Source of the DNA: Hybos culiciformis
Lineage: Eukaryota; Arthropoda; Insecta; Diptera; Hybotidae
DNA length: 64,000 nucleotides
NCBI GenBank assembly: GCA_964007475.1
Contig: OZ023273.1
Location: 134,451,308-134,515,307 of the forward strand
Direction of reading: 5' to 3'
Shown: positions 24,151 through 40,800 of the stretch, piece by piece
Layout of the letters: each line of letters starts with the position of its first letter
Numbering within the stretch: position 1 is the first letter of the stretch
Notes under the pieces: model-generated
What the model was told of the DNA's origin: nothing
The model's input: only the letters and a program-made list of their open reading frames with translations
Databases searched by the model: none
Made by a program: the position numbers and the translations under genes

Positions 24151-24229
24151 TTTACTATATTTGAACCACAAATTTGCAGATTTGATAAAGTTTTACGAGT
24201 TAATTGCATATTAGTAGGTAGATATCCAG

Positions 24230-24670
24230 ATTGTGGTGTGGGTCTATATACCATGCGAGCTTCATCGCAGCGCTGCGGCAATGGACCGGCTCATGCAGCA
24301 TATGAGCCAGGAAGAGATAGGAGTAGCTCTCATCCGAGAATCCCCTACAAAGGGGGTTAGAATAGGGAATTATGACAAGAGAGTCTACCAAGGCTTTTGG
24401 AAAAAAGGTATGTACAGACCTAGAGCTTTAATTTTAGTAAGAAATGAACTAAAATGTTTTTATATTTCGCAGCTATCAAATAGAGACTGTGTCACAATCT
24501 GCTGTGAACGAAGGAACAGCAGCAGAGACAACAGTCTACTGGTAGCTTCGGCGTACCTGCCATATGATGATGACGAACCACCACCTACAGAGGTGGTTGA
24601 TTGAGAAGGTCATGGAACATAACCACAGTAATGGAGATAATACTCCTTCTTGTGGCGTGCCCCTTCCCAA
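24230..24670 (+). pseudogene. R1-type LINE endonuclease fragment
   Basis: One open frame (24233-24604) reads CELHRSAAAMDRLMQHMSQEE, GVALIRESP, RALILVRNELKCFYISQLSNRDCVTI and LLVASAYLPYDDDEPPP. This is the pattern of the apurinic-type endonuclease domain at the start of ORF2 in R1/Jockey-group retrotransposons: a helix after the N-x-H-R start, the E-P loop, then the A-Y-x-P motif. The usual catalytic Glu-Pro reads E-S-P here, and everything downstream (reverse transcriptase) is missing. It is less AT-rich than its surroundings. The fragment directly follows the innexin/RNase T2 pair and marks the end of that cluster. Confidence 0.75.
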
Positions 24671-26162
24671 AACCCTCGTATCGTATATGAAAAGAATATA
24701 ATTATGAAATTTTTCACAAAAAAATAAATCCTATAAAGTACAAAAGATTTACCAGGACTGATTGTCTAGTTTTTTTGAATTTATTTTTTATTGATTGTTT
24801 CCTATATTATTTATTAATTATTTGGAAGATACTCTGTACAAGTTTCAAGGTTCTTACTTATCACCAATAATTTAAGAAAACTTCCAAGATCGCTTTATAA
24901 ATAACTATTCGCATTATCAAGACAATTATTTGACATAAGTTTAGCATTGAAATTGAGAAAAAAAAATTTTTAATGCAATTATTTAATTTAATTAGTTTAT
25001 ATTAGTAATTTATGTTTTTTAATTTGTAATTGTAACTCTCCATGTTTTAATAATATTTTGTATATATTTTTGTAGATATGGTTATATTTGTTTTTAATAA
25101 AGTATTTAGGAGAACTTTATGTTTATTTTGTACAAATTGAATTTTTTTACATGCCAGATTAACAAATTTCTCCTTAAAAAAATGAAATAAGAATTTTATA
25201 AAAAAAAAAGAATGTGTTTAAGAAAATCCTTATTTCATTTCAGCATACAACTAAAAATATATTTAATGTAAAAATAGGAAGATCGAAACATAATATTATT
25301 TTAAATATTAAATTTTTGATGTTATTGAGTTTTTTTCGAACGCTTAACTTAAAATATCAAAAATATGCGATATTACGTAAATAAGTAATCAAGAAGAAGA
25401 AAGTTTTACAATTCAATTTTAGAAAAGAACTCATATTAAGTCTTCAATGTCAAAATAATAAAAAAAAAAAAACCATTTAACTCGTTGGCGATAGAATTTT
25501 CGTTGCAACTGTTTACAACCTTTGGGACTGTTAAAAATTTTTAAAATTCAAAATGTGAGAAACATGTCATGAATAATGCCTTGTCAACTAGAAATCTAGA
25601 ATTCTTTCATAGAATTTGAAATTTAGGAATTAACAGTCATTAGTTTTTATGACGATACTGTGGAGTCTTGTGCCAGATTTTGTCAGAATATATTTTTTTT
25701 TATAAACACTTCATTAAGTAAATATGGTAAATCAAAACCTATAATGTCTGTAACATAAAACGTAACTACAATAGTATAATATAATTTAATACAAACTAAA
25801 GAATAACAAAAGTCTAAGAAGAAATATGAAAGCCTGAACCACTAATCTAAAAATGTGTTAAAACATATTGCTACAAGTGTACATTTCGTTACTTTTATAT
25901 TACCTATTGGAGCTTATTAAAGATTAATAATCTTTTTAGTATTCTTAGTCAATGCTGGAACTTAGCAATAAATACTAATATTTCACAAAAGATTAAAAAA
26001 ATAAAAACGTGAACTTTTTCTAAAATTATTTCTATGTCGACTTCTCTATTACGTGTACTACAATTTACATTGATTTATCGTTTACATTTTTGATATTTAT
26101 TATTTAAGAAATTAAAAAAAAATCTCAAATTACGACTTTTTTCCAAAAAAAAAATTTTTTTT
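24671..26162. other. AT-rich stretch, probably including the Mad 3' untranslated region
   Basis: No coding signal. TTTATT words (AATAAA on the minus strand) at about 26095-26107 and again further left are candidate polyadenylation signals of Mad. The true 3' end cannot be chosen by eye. Confidence 0.4.
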
Positions 26163-28167
<2,005 letters not shown>

Positions 28168-31100
28168 TCAATTTGAAACTATGTTGCATATATATTTATT
28201 TTACACAAAAATGTCGAACAAAATTTTATCAAACCAATAATAATAATCATAATTTTTAAATTCAATTAAACCACTTTTTTCCTTTCAACGCCTCTGTATT
28301 ATAATTCCTGTATTTCTTCTAAACTAAAAACTTCCTTCCTAATAAACTAATTATGTTTTATTACGAAAAAAAAAAATTTCGAATAATTGCAACAAGATAT
28401 CATTATCAATAACAATAAAGAAAAAAAAAAAACAAATAATAATAAATTCAAGCAAATCATTATTATTTTAATCGTTATCTCTTCAATAAATGTCCAATTT
28501 AAAATATTAAAACAAACAAACAGAAAAAAAAATTAAATTATGTAAATTATGACTATAATTCACCCATCAAAATTTTATTTATACAATTTTTTTTTCTTTT
28601 ATTTTCGCAATAAAAAAACAAATATTTAAACAAAAAATTAAAAGAAAATATAAAAAAAAAAAAATTATATTAAAAATAATGTATACAAATTACAAATAAC
28701 TATCATGTATGGAATTATTTTATAAATATTTATTTATTTGTTTTTTTTATCTCATCATCATCGTTCGTTTCGAATTTTCAACAGGCTGAATAAAGTATTG
28801 TTTTGAATATAATTAAAATTTATAAAATATAAAATGCATTGTAATGTAATTCAGAAAAAATATAAATATATTTGTATTTTATACAGTTTTCAAAAAAAAA
28901 CAAAAAAAATCTTACTCAAAAAGATATCAAACTGTTAATAAGAGTTTGATAATAAAAGTAAAATAATATGTTGCTAATTAACAAAAAAAAAACTAAGAAC
29001 TTCTACATTTACCAAATAAAAAAAAGCTATTTTAACCAAGAATACATAGATTAATCTTCTCTAAACATTTTGGACTTGTGATAAATTTATTCTATTGACA
29101 CAGTATTGATTGAAGAAGAAGTTTAAATTTACTCTTATTTATCAACTAATATTTAACACTGTTTATAAAATCAAAAATTCTAATTATAAATTATAAGATG
29201 ATTTGTTGTTGAAGAAAATAATAAAAAATTACAATAATCGTAAATATTTGCCAAGCAAACATACACAGTTTATATTTCCGTTCTATCGTTGACATTCTAA
29301 AAAAATAATAATAATAATTAAATATTTCATAGAAACATTTTGATGGAATTAATTGTGATTAAAAAGAATTAGAATTTGGCAGTTTATCTTTAAAACTTAT
29401 TTTTTATTATCGGATTGCTGAACATTTTGTCAAATAGTAAACTTTTAAGATACGATTTAAGCATATAGAATATAGAAAAAAAATAACGAATCTATGCGAA
29501 CTTTTTATCACAAAAAAAATTCAAATATTTAGATTTTTCATTACATATTGTAAATAATAAAAAAGAAAAAATACAAGAAATTTCTTTTAATGGATGGGTC
29601 AGTTTTACCACCAATTATTGTAAACATACATTATCTTATACAAATTATATGTATGTAATATTATAGAATGAAAACAACAAAAACCAAATAATTTCAAGTT
29701 TAAGAATGAAATAAAAGAATGAAATAAAAGAAGGAAATAAAAGAAGGGAATAAAAAAAAACCAATCGAAATTAATAAACATGATGCAAAGTGTAGAAAAA
29801 AAATGTAGCTTTTTATTATGTAAATCACGACCTGGGACAATTCAATTTTCAGTCGTCTACCAAAAAGAATTAAAGAAAAAAACAATTGTTTTTTTTAAGC
29901 TCAACATTATTATTATTGAGATACGTATATTTAAAAAAAAAATACTTTTTCTACTTGTAATTGCTATAATTATTTATTTTAAAATATTATTTATCAAATA
30001 TTTCATTAAAACGATTCTCTCTTTGGAATAATAAGCGAGGAGTTCACCCAATCAAAGTGATACAAATTTACAAGATATTGAAACTTTTTCATATTTTTCA
30101 TCCAGTTTTCTTTTTTTTTTATATTTTTCAACAGTTTTCCGACGATTTGAAAATTATTAATTTTATTAATTCATGAATGTACATTCTAATATATGTATAT
30201 GAAAATAAACAGATTTTTGAATGTAGAATTACATTCCCTGATCATAAATTGTGAAATGCTATTAAAAAAGAACTACTCATTAATTATTTTTCTAAAGTTT
30301 CCCATTTTTGTAAAAAAAAAGGTTCAAGTATAATTTTAACATTTAAACTGTTGATCTTATTTAATTATAGATTGTTTCTAATCAATTCCTTAATGTACAG
30401 TATTCCGACATCTATACATTATGAATTTTTTAGAATTTATCCGTATTAATGCTATTTAATTCACCAGATCATGGGGTGATTACGAGTTTTCGAAAATTAT
30501 TATTTTGATACTGTTATCTTAAGTTAGATAGTTTTAGATTTCCTTCTATTCTATTATCCAACGCAAGAAATAAGCTACTCAAAATAGAATTATCAATATA
30601 AATGGAATAATAATTATAATATAATACATCTTTTTGTACATCTTGATTTCGTAATCTAAAAAAAATTGTATATGTTATGTACCTACAGTAAGTATGTATA
30701 TATAAATGTTCATTTCTAATATGCATGTTTGTAAAAGTTATATTTAATAATTTATTAAAATAAAATATTTACACATAGTTTTTACGATGCTGCTGAATTA
30801 ATTATTATTGTGGTAATCAATTGCTTCAAAATAAAGTATCGATATAAAAATGTATAAATTATATAGATAGGTATTTAGAACAAAAATGTTTTATTTTTAT
30901 TTGTTGCGTTGTTTTTTATTCAATATCCTTGAGGCAAGTTAGGGATACGTTGGAAACTGTCATTTTTTTTAACATAGCACACCTTTAATAATCTTTTAAT
31001 AACAATTTATTACAATGTATGAAATTATTTATTCTTTAAATAAATCATTTTATTTGACTTTTTTTTTAATTCGAAAAACAAATTTAAACATTATCACTGA

Positions 31101-34100
31101 AAATTGTTTGTACAAATTTTTTGCATTCCGACAATTGGTCTAAGTTTTTTTTTTTGTTAATTTCTTGCGATCAATTGAACATTTTATTATCTCATAGTAT
31201 TCGCTTCTCTGAAGATTGTGGTAAAAATGTAATACTGAATCTGCATCACGACCTTAAACTAATCTTCTAAACTTAGAAACTGATTTTTTCATCCAAAAAA
31301 ATAACAAAAATATAAATAAAAGATAATCAATGCTGGATAGTTTCTTTACAAAAAAAAAATTGAAAATTTGATAACCAGAAGCTAATTAGTAATGTCATAA
31401 AAACAGATGATAGTTTTCAATTTTGTGAATTTCATTTTGTCACTCTTTGATTTACGAATTTTATGTTTTCAAAACTTAATTACATATTTAAAAAAAAAAA
31501 GAATGGGGTTTGTTTGACTTTGAGCTTACTTTGAATACAAAATTTCAAAAATAATTAATAAAATATATTTATTTTTCTAATAACGTTAATCAGCTGTTTT
31601 AGTTTTGGATAATTTAGGTACCTAGGTACAAAGTTCGAAAAAAATTAAATAAAAGAAAAATAAAAAGTTGTAGGATATCAAATGCCAATTTATTGCCAAA
31701 AAATAAGTAAATGTTTGCGGTAAGCTTATAGCAATTTTAATTTTTATATTTTCTACCAATATTGTTATAATTGAAAATTTCAATAATGTAAAATTATTTC
31801 AATTGATTTTCCGAATAAAAAAGTAATTTGTTTAAATATTTCTTATTTCTTTCATATTTTTATTCACGATCAATTTTAGTTTTTAATATTTTTATTTTCT
31901 GTTAATATCCGCGATCTATCAACGACGAATGTTTAGAAAAATCTAAAAAAAAAAAGTAATGAAATAAATAAAAAAAGGCAAATAAAAAATTGTAACAAAA
32001 CAACATTTTTTATTTTTCAAAGAAAAAAACGAAAAATTATTGTAATAATCAGGAGTGCTTTTAACCTCCTATAGTCTGGAGAATTTAGATTCTTTAATGA
32101 AATTCTAAAAAAAAGAGCCATTATACTCAATTTATTAATTTTAATTTATTTTCAGTAGAATGATAAATTTGCATAGTGACTCTGTACAATGATTCCTGAT
32201 AATATTGATGATGCTTTATAAATTTTTAGAAGTATATTACACTTTAGATTTTATTTACAAAAAAATAAATGTTCAAAATAAGTTCAATGTCTGTATGAAA
32301 ATACATAAGATTCTTTTAGTTCAAATCTAATTTTGAAACAAATCTAAATAATCTGTTTAAAATAACTTATAATTTTATATCTACATTTATATGTTTATAC
32401 AATTTCGCTTAGTTGATTTAGAATAAACACATAGCTAAAATTGTTGTAAGTGGAGGGACCCCTATGTGGGAAGTAAAACTTGAAAAGTATTGAATTTTTC
32501 TCAAGTCTAAAATTAAATGCCTGTATGTTGAGTATTTATAAAGAAACTAAGTACTAGACATAGGCGTCAAGACGAATTAGTTGGGCTAGTAAGTATACTA
32601 GTAGATCTTATTTTAATTGAGCATTATAAAATTTTTTAACAGAATTCTGTTATTTTGTTTTCTTTTTTAAATTCTCATTTTAAAACAAAGATTTTTTTTT
32701 TATTTTATTTGTGTTTTTCACATGTACGGAAAAGCAAAAATATACATTGCATGCAGAAAATGCATTACAAAAAAAAAAAACGAAAGAATTGCTAAATTTC
32801 CCCCCTTGAAAGAATTTACAGAAATACATATAATAAAAAATTATATAGTGGGGACCTTAACAGAATAAAAAAAATCTAGCATAAAAAGTAAATAAATAAT
32901 TAATTTTGTAATCGATTAGGATCACATTTCGCTTTCGTCACAATGTTTACTTTATTTTGTTGCTTTGCGAAAATTATTTTTAACCTTTTCTTTTCCTCTA
33001 CAAAAACGAAAAAGAAACATCATGTTTGTTTATATTTTATTTTATTCGCACTATACCTAGCTTAAATTATTTTTACTAAGTTCATTTTTTTTTCAACCAT
33101 CGTCGATTAATTGAACATTAGAATTATAAATATTAATGACAAACTTTATTGTATACATTGCGAATCGCTCGAAAATGCCTGTTTACCTATACAATGGTAT
33201 TTTCCATTATATAACTATTGCTAGTAGGTTGATGTGGAGTGTAGCTTATTAAAAAGTTGTTTCAATTTTATTAATAATGATGATTGGTAAAAATTTTTTT
33301 GAGTACGTAAGTTATATAGTATGTAAGTTATATAGTATTCACTCAAAACTCAATTTTAATGCCTTTTAATGAACTTAGAAAATATTTACAAATTTTTCCT
33401 CAACCTTATTTTTTTTTATTTTTGAGCATTGGGTTCCTAGTACAATGTTCAAAGCTCCATGTTGTGCAGATACGGCTTACAGTTTGTTGGAAAAAAAATT
33501 AAATATAACAAACTCCTTAACAAATTCTCATACGTTTTTTTTCCTTATTAGGAACATCGGAAGCCAAAAGTTTAATATCTATAACGCTCAAAAATAATTT
33601 CCATCTCTATCCTAACATCCTGTCTAATGCAAATTATAATTTTTTTTATTTATTTCGCGTTTTATGTTCACATATATTAATTAGCTTTTGCGAAGGATAA
33701 CATGCAATTAAAATACATTATGTTGTAATATAAATATATATATGTTTTGAAAAATAAAATTATACACTGGTAGCTTTAATTCTTTCTTATTTAATTCTTA
33801 TTTCTATTTCAATGGAAATTGATAATTTTAAATAAAATACAGGACGCAAACACTTTTTTTTAATTCGTATACATAGATTTGGCTAACAATTATTGTAATT
33901 TAGAACACAAGTTTATAAATGAATTAACAGACATGAAGGAACGACCCTAACATAATAAATTCAAAAATAAGACCAATATCACAGTTAAAAAAAAAGTAAA
34001 ATTTTTAACAAATTTCTTATTTCACGTTTAAATCTTTTTTAGATCAAAATGATATACTTATGTATAGTGGTAATTTAAAAAGAGTAAGCACAGTAATTGA

Positions 34101-35152
34101 GCATCCTCCTGATTTTAAAAAATTATTTATTTAAAATAAATTTTTTTATCATTGTAGAATTATTATCTTTTCTTTTTTTTGTTATTGTTTCATTGGAAAC
34201 TAAATTTTCTAGCAAGCGAAGCTTTTTCCCGATTTATTTGTCTGACACATATGAGCTACGGAACCCTTTCAAAAACTTTATATAAAAAAAAATCACGCAA
34301 CTTTAAATTGCAGTAGTTTAGAAAAAAAATTAATTGGTCAAAACTTATTAACAATTTGCAATTAAAAGTCAGCTACAAAACAAAAAACATCGAAAAATTT
34401 ACATTTAGGAATTTTTATTTATACAATTTATTCATTCAATAACAATTTAGATTAGAACTTGAATAAAATATAATTCCAGGAAAACTTTAAAACACGTAAC
34501 CAGAACATGCACAACATACTAACATAATAGCATATTTACTATTTTTGGGGTGAAAAGCGAGTTAATCATTAAAAAAAAAATTAACAAAAAAATACCTACT
34601 AAAATAATATATTGGAAGGAACTATTAAAAACTTAAGTATGTTTATAAAATATATAAATACATAAATAAGTGTGTTATTTAAAATTATAGTTATTGTGTA
34701 CATTGTAAGGCCTATTTTATACACCCCTCTTCTATCTTATGTCTTATTTGTAGTTCGAATTTCACATTTTTCTTACTAAGTATAATAAGTATAAAAAGTA
34801 ATAACGTTGCTAGACTGAAAATATAAAAATGTTCTCAAAGCTTTGGAGTTCCAAATCAAAATTACAGAATTCAAAACCCAGTCCGATACGAAGAATCGAA
34901 AATTAAACAAAAAAGTTAAACAATTTAGTACCTATTAAGCTACTGCAGACCAATTAACCTTAAAAAAAAACCAAATCAGTGGTGTGATGGATAATTCATA
35001 TTTAGTCGAAACTGAGTAAGAAATTAATTCTTGTAAAAAAATTATTATTATTTTAATTTTTACTAATTTTCTATAAATTACAAAATTGCAATAAATGAAA
35101 ATTTCCGATATAAAAAAATCTCTAGTCCTACATAAGGTTTTTACATTAAAAA

Positions 35153-35226
35153 ATATATATTTATATTTTATAGTTATATATTTATATTTTATAGTTATAT
35201 ATTTATATTTTATAGTTATATATAAA
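35153..35226. repeat. 21-bp AT-only tandem repeat
   Basis: About three and a half copies of a unit like ATATATTTATATTTTATAGTT. The sequence is almost entirely A and T, with a single G per unit. Confidence 0.8.
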
Positions 35227-37579
35227 TTTCTTGATATAATTCAATTCATACCTATATAAAAGGAATAAAAATTGACCTCATTTAGTTATCATATTTTTTT
35301 CTCGATCTATTTCATGGGCAAATACATAATAAATTAATTTTACATTAGGCACAATATTACAGATAAGTACATTGAAGCTTACTTAAAAAAGTTGAGAGCT
35401 GAACTAATTTATCATTATTGTGGCCAAATATAATCTATTCTTTTTCTTTTTTTTTAATCTATAAAAATATTGTAAAATTGCAATGTGTACCTAATTATAA
35501 TACAATACATAGACAATAAATGAAAATTAATTTAGATTTGCAAAATTTGAAATTTTAGTATAAATCATAAACATTTTATTCGTTGGAACTTGGGATCGTT
35601 AAATTACAAATCTAAAAAACGTTCATACAGGTTTAATGTATACCTGCATCATATCTGCTTGTAGAATAGTGCTAGATTGTATCGCAAAGCGCTGAAAATT
35701 TATATATACAGGCAGATTGATATGAAAATCTGAGTACATAAATGGAATATTCATACAATAAGAAATTTGACTTCATATAAATAGGTTAAATAATGTAAAA
35801 CATGAAAAACTTAAATCTCATAATTTTCCATTTTTCTTAAAACTGAATCACAAAGATAAAATGTATCTGAACAAATTTAATCGACAAAAATTATAGAATT
35901 CAGAAAAAGAGAGCCATTCAAATTTTTCTCAAAAATGAGAATGCAAGCGATAAAAATTATTGAAGGAAAATAAATTTTATTAAAATAATATTATGATACT
36001 ATGTTTGTACTATAATTCTTAATTATTACAAATTTATACAGGTTTATATTACTGTAGAAAATTATAAGAAAATTTAACTTAAATAAATAAATGCAATTAA
36101 TAGTAATATTTTTGAATTAAAAAATCAGATCCTGTTCGAAAAATGCATAATTTTAACATAAAAATTAATGTTGCACCTATTGAAAACTTTGAATAAAATA
36201 TAAATGATTGCATTGTTTATTAATAAATTATTCAATTGATATTAAATTAAAAATTGTTTATTTAAAATATAACTCATAAGTGTAAGATAAGTTTTTTATT
36301 TTTCTCAATTCGATGATTCTGTATGTAAAACCTTATTTTAGTATTTACAAAAATAACTATGTCGGAGCTAAATAAAGCCATACATCATATCATTATGTGA
36401 ATCTAAAAGTACTCAAGTTGTTTCCTGTACGTTTTTACTCTTACTCCATCCATTTATTTATTATATTTGATAGAAATATCCCAAATAACCTGTCCATTCT
36501 ATAAATCATAATTGATGTACGATTTCAAATTCTAATATGTATTTAAAAAAAAAACCGTTCAATTGAACAGGGTTAAGGAATAATATGCAGTAATTGAATA
36601 TGTATAGTATTTACAGTGAAAAATGCGTGATATTTCTTTTTATTTCTTTCAACTGTTTTCATATTTTTCTTTTAGTTCAATGCATTTCTTTTTTTAGCTT
36701 AATTTATGCTCTACAACACATTGATTTGCGATGATATGCTCATTTCATCTATTTTTTTTTTTTAAAGAAAAATAAATGAAGGCGCCTAAAACCTCTAAAC
36801 AGATTGATATGGACAGGTAAGGAAAAAAAAAAAACAAACTTCTGAGTTTACATGGAATTACGAAAAATCAGACAAAAGGAATACAAATATTTAGCTGATT
36901 AAAATTTTAAACAAATTAATTAAATGTGGGCATTAAGGAATTTTTAATAACAATTAACACTATGAACCTAAATATTTGTAACAGTTGAAACGTACTTAAT
37001 TTTTAATATTTTTTTTTAGAATGATAAAATTTTGATAATGAAACTTAATTTAAATTTATTATATTTTATTTCCAATTTAAATAAATGTTAAATTAATTAT
37101 TATTTAGAACTCTATTTGCAAAGAAGTTTCTTCTTTTTTTTTAGAACGAGTTATTACAAATGTGAGTGCGTTCAAACAGTTGTTAAGTTGAAAGAAAACT
37201 AGTGATAAAAAAATTTCTCGGAAATAAATATGAGGACAAAATAACATTTATTCATTTTTATATGTTTTTTTTTATAAGAAAATTGCATCTTCATGGATAT
37301 ATATGTATAATATGAAGATAAATTGTGAAATGGTTTTTTATAAAGTTAAAAAAAAGTCACAAGCCACGTAATAAAAACTATTACATTATTATCAAATAAA
37401 TTAATTTGAAAAGTTTTGTTTTTCGAAAATACAAATTTTCCACCGGAAAAAAATAAATTGAAGAAAAAAATTTCCAAAAATTAAAAGTTCTAATAAAAAA
37501 ATTCAAACTTAAATGCATATGTTCATATATATGTAAAGAAACCAAATTAATAATTTTTGTCTTCAATGTAATTTTCTAA

Positions 37580-37680
37580 CTATAAGAATAATAAGAATAA
37601 GAATAATAAGAATAATAAGAGAATAAGAGAATAATAAGAATAATAAGAGAATAATAAGAGAATAATAACTATAAGAATAA
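37580..37680. repeat. AAGAATAAT/GAGAATAAT microsatellite
   Basis: An irregular run of AAGAATAAT, AAGAATA and AGAGAATAAT units directly precedes the GATGAGTTA-rich segment. Confidence 0.8.
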
Positions 37681-37805
37681 TAATGAGTTATGTCATTCCA
37701 AAGGATATAACTCATCGGCCAATTTTCGGATGAGTTAAAATGGATATAACTTATCCAAAATCGACCGATGAGTTAAGTACCGATGAGTTATTGCGCGGAC
37801 CCGAA
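37681..37805. repeat. GATGAGTTA-rich segment, possible decayed MITE
   Basis: Within about 120 bases the word GATGAGTTA or a close variant occurs on the plus strand near 37684, 37731, 37768 and 37783, and on the minus strand near 37706 and 37745. It is embedded in CCGATGAGTTA/TAACTCATCGG contexts and followed by GCGCGGACCCG. The inverted pairs can fold. No target duplication was found. Composition differs from the surrounding DNA. Confidence 0.5.
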
Positions 37806-40800
37806 TAATCTTATTGTTTATGAAAATGCTTCTATGCAACTTTTTTTTTTTTTCAAATTGTTATTCTGCAATTTTACAATTATCAATATATTTATTGGAA
37901 AATTGTATGTAAAAAAAAATATATAAATTGAAAATTTACGATTATTTTCCATTTTCAGATGAATAGGTCTATAAATGTGTATTAGATTCTTGTTTTAAAA
38001 TTGTTTAAAGAAATATTATATGGGATTGGATGTACTTTATACATAATTCATTTTTCTGGATAATCCCAATTTTGGGAGCACGAGACTTTAAAACAACTTT
38101 TTATGTAATATAAGACATATAACTTAATATTCAGTTGAACGTTTATCAAATATAGATGGATTAGTATTCGGTTTTTGTACTTTGTTTAAAGTGAAATTAA
38201 AAAATATTCGATGTACAACCTTTTAAAGCGTATACTTCTTTTTCTTTATTTCTCTAATAATTAAATATGATAAATTATAAAACAGACAAATATGAAATGT
38301 GCGGATGATTAGAATGATCAAAGCTAATAAGCGAATTTAATTTACAAATCCTTTTTCAAAATTATTATTTTCATTTTATATTATTATATATAATTAGGTC
38401 TAATCAAAATTTTTCTTACAATCTGGAAATTTCTTGTTTCCATATCTGCAAAATATTTTTTTTTTTTTTATTCAATAATTTAATTTTGTTTCAATTGAAA
38501 TTATAAGCCTTTAAAAGATATTTTTATGTTAATTCTTTTACCCTGAATTAGGCTAAGCTTTACTTGAGTTTGACATATAATATTCAACTAGAAATCGTAA
38601 TTTTTTTGCCATCGTTAAAAATAAACTTAAATAAGCATAAAAACATGATTTTCCAAAAGGAGTTACAAGAAAGAAAATTAATTTACAAAATCAGTATTCA
38701 TTGAAATCATATTATTGAGAATTTCTGTTCTTTAACACTAAAGTAAAAAGGTTATAGACAGAATAAATTTGAATTTAGCTTGGAAAATATTTATATAACA
38801 AAAATAAATCGCTGAAAGAAAATAAGCGAATAAGGGACACCTACGAGAAAAATAGAATTTAAATAAAAGTAAAATAAATTCGTAAAAAAAAATTAAGAAA
38901 AAAAAACCATTGCAAATGCATTAAGTACAGAAACAATGAAGGGTTTACTTAAACTGGAGGTTTTTTCATATCAATATTATCTTTGGAAAAAATTTTCTTT
39001 TCTCGAACAAGAAATGAGATTTAGCGACAAAATGTATTTTCGACAAGCTCTACCTTCGAGAATAACTATTTATATATCTATTCGAATAATAACCAAACAC
39101 AATAACCAAGAAAATATTGTGTGACAAAAAATTAATTTAATCATTAATAACTTTATTCAGCCCAAAATACTACGTTAACTACATTATTATATAGGTTACT
39201 AAATAATATTCAAAATGTTCAAAATATTCAAAATGTAATAAAAATGAAAAAAAAACAAATTCTGCTCAAAACTAGCCAATGGCACTGGGGACAAAGAAGT
39301 GCCTCCTACAGATTATCAGATTCAATAATAAAAAAGACACATTTAAAATTCTGTTTTTATTCCAAGAGGTAGATGAAAATTATAAATAAGAAATTACTTA
39401 TATTTCTATTAAAAATTATTATTATTATTATTGAAATAATGAAATATTTTTAAAATATAATATAAATATCTAAAAGTTATAAGGTTAACCAGTTTGGCGC
39501 GCGCACTTTTTGTTTATGATATGCCTGCCATAGAAAAAAAAAAGATATTTTATACAGTAAAAAAAAAAGAAAGATAAATTTAATGGTAAATTTAGTATTT
39601 TTTAATATAAATTTATTTTATTTTTATATAGTTAATATATTTTTTTTAAACTATATAGATAACTGAATGTGAGTTCGTTAGATTAGGAAAATATTATTGC
39701 AAATGAAAAAAAAAAAAACAAATAAATTATGCTGATTGCATAAAATAATAATCCAATAATAAATTTATTAAAATTATTAATATAAACAACAAATTTTTTG
39801 ATTGGTTTGTTACAATAATTAGGCGTTACACTTAAAAACTAATTTCAATAATAAATGTTATAATTTTTTTTTTTGCAAAGCAATATTTGTAACTTTATGT
39901 CATCCATTTTTCAGGTTAATTTCAAAGATTGAATGGAGTTAAAATTTCACTTAAATTCTAACTTCAAAATAAAACTGCAAAAGAAAAATATGCTATTCTC
40001 GAGGTTATACTAAATTTATGTATATATGTTATAAGAAGTATGATCAATTTTCATAATGTATATATATTTTAGTCAAAAGAAAATTTAAATGAGTCATAAG
40101 TTTTTTTTTTTTTTGTGCATGCACATTGAATAGATTTTACATTAAAAATGTGTTACAATTTTTCCCTAAAGTTAAATAAAGATACACAACAACTGGTGAT
40201 AATATCAAATTATTTCCTATAGGTACGTAAGTATAAAAACCAGCATAAAAACCATATCAGTGTAGGTAGCATTAAGAGTACGCATTTTATTAAATTTTTT
40301 TCAGCTAAATTAGCCTTAAGGTATATGAAAACATTAAATCAGTGTAAAAGTGCGTCAATTTTCACGTTTGAAAATATAAATAAAAAAAAATTAATTACAT
40401 TTAAAATTAATATATCATAAGGAGAATAAGATAAACCTCCTAATAAATTCACATGATACCAGGTTAGCTATTCTACAAAAAAAAAATTACTTGAAAAATG
40501 TACAATGAAAATTAAAATCAGTGATGAAACACTATCTATTGGCATATGATTGTTAAATGAGAATAAATCATATATTTTTTAAAGCATACCAATTTTAAAC
40601 GGATAAATTTCAGCATAGGAAATGTGGTTATTTTGAAAAATCGAATTTTGAAACTTTTTTGTCCAATTTTTGACTTTATGAATAAAAATACAGACCCATT
40701 GTCAAATTCACTGTAGATACTTTTATTTTCACTAGAATGCAATAAAGAATGATTTCCGAAAAAGTCTCACTTCATAGTGAGATGGAAAATAAAATGTAAC

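Noticed and set aside
29780..30031. 83-codon plus-strand frame
   Set aside because: The first ~25 residues look balanced but the rest is Ile/Lys/Phe low complexity. No start context, splice partner or family.
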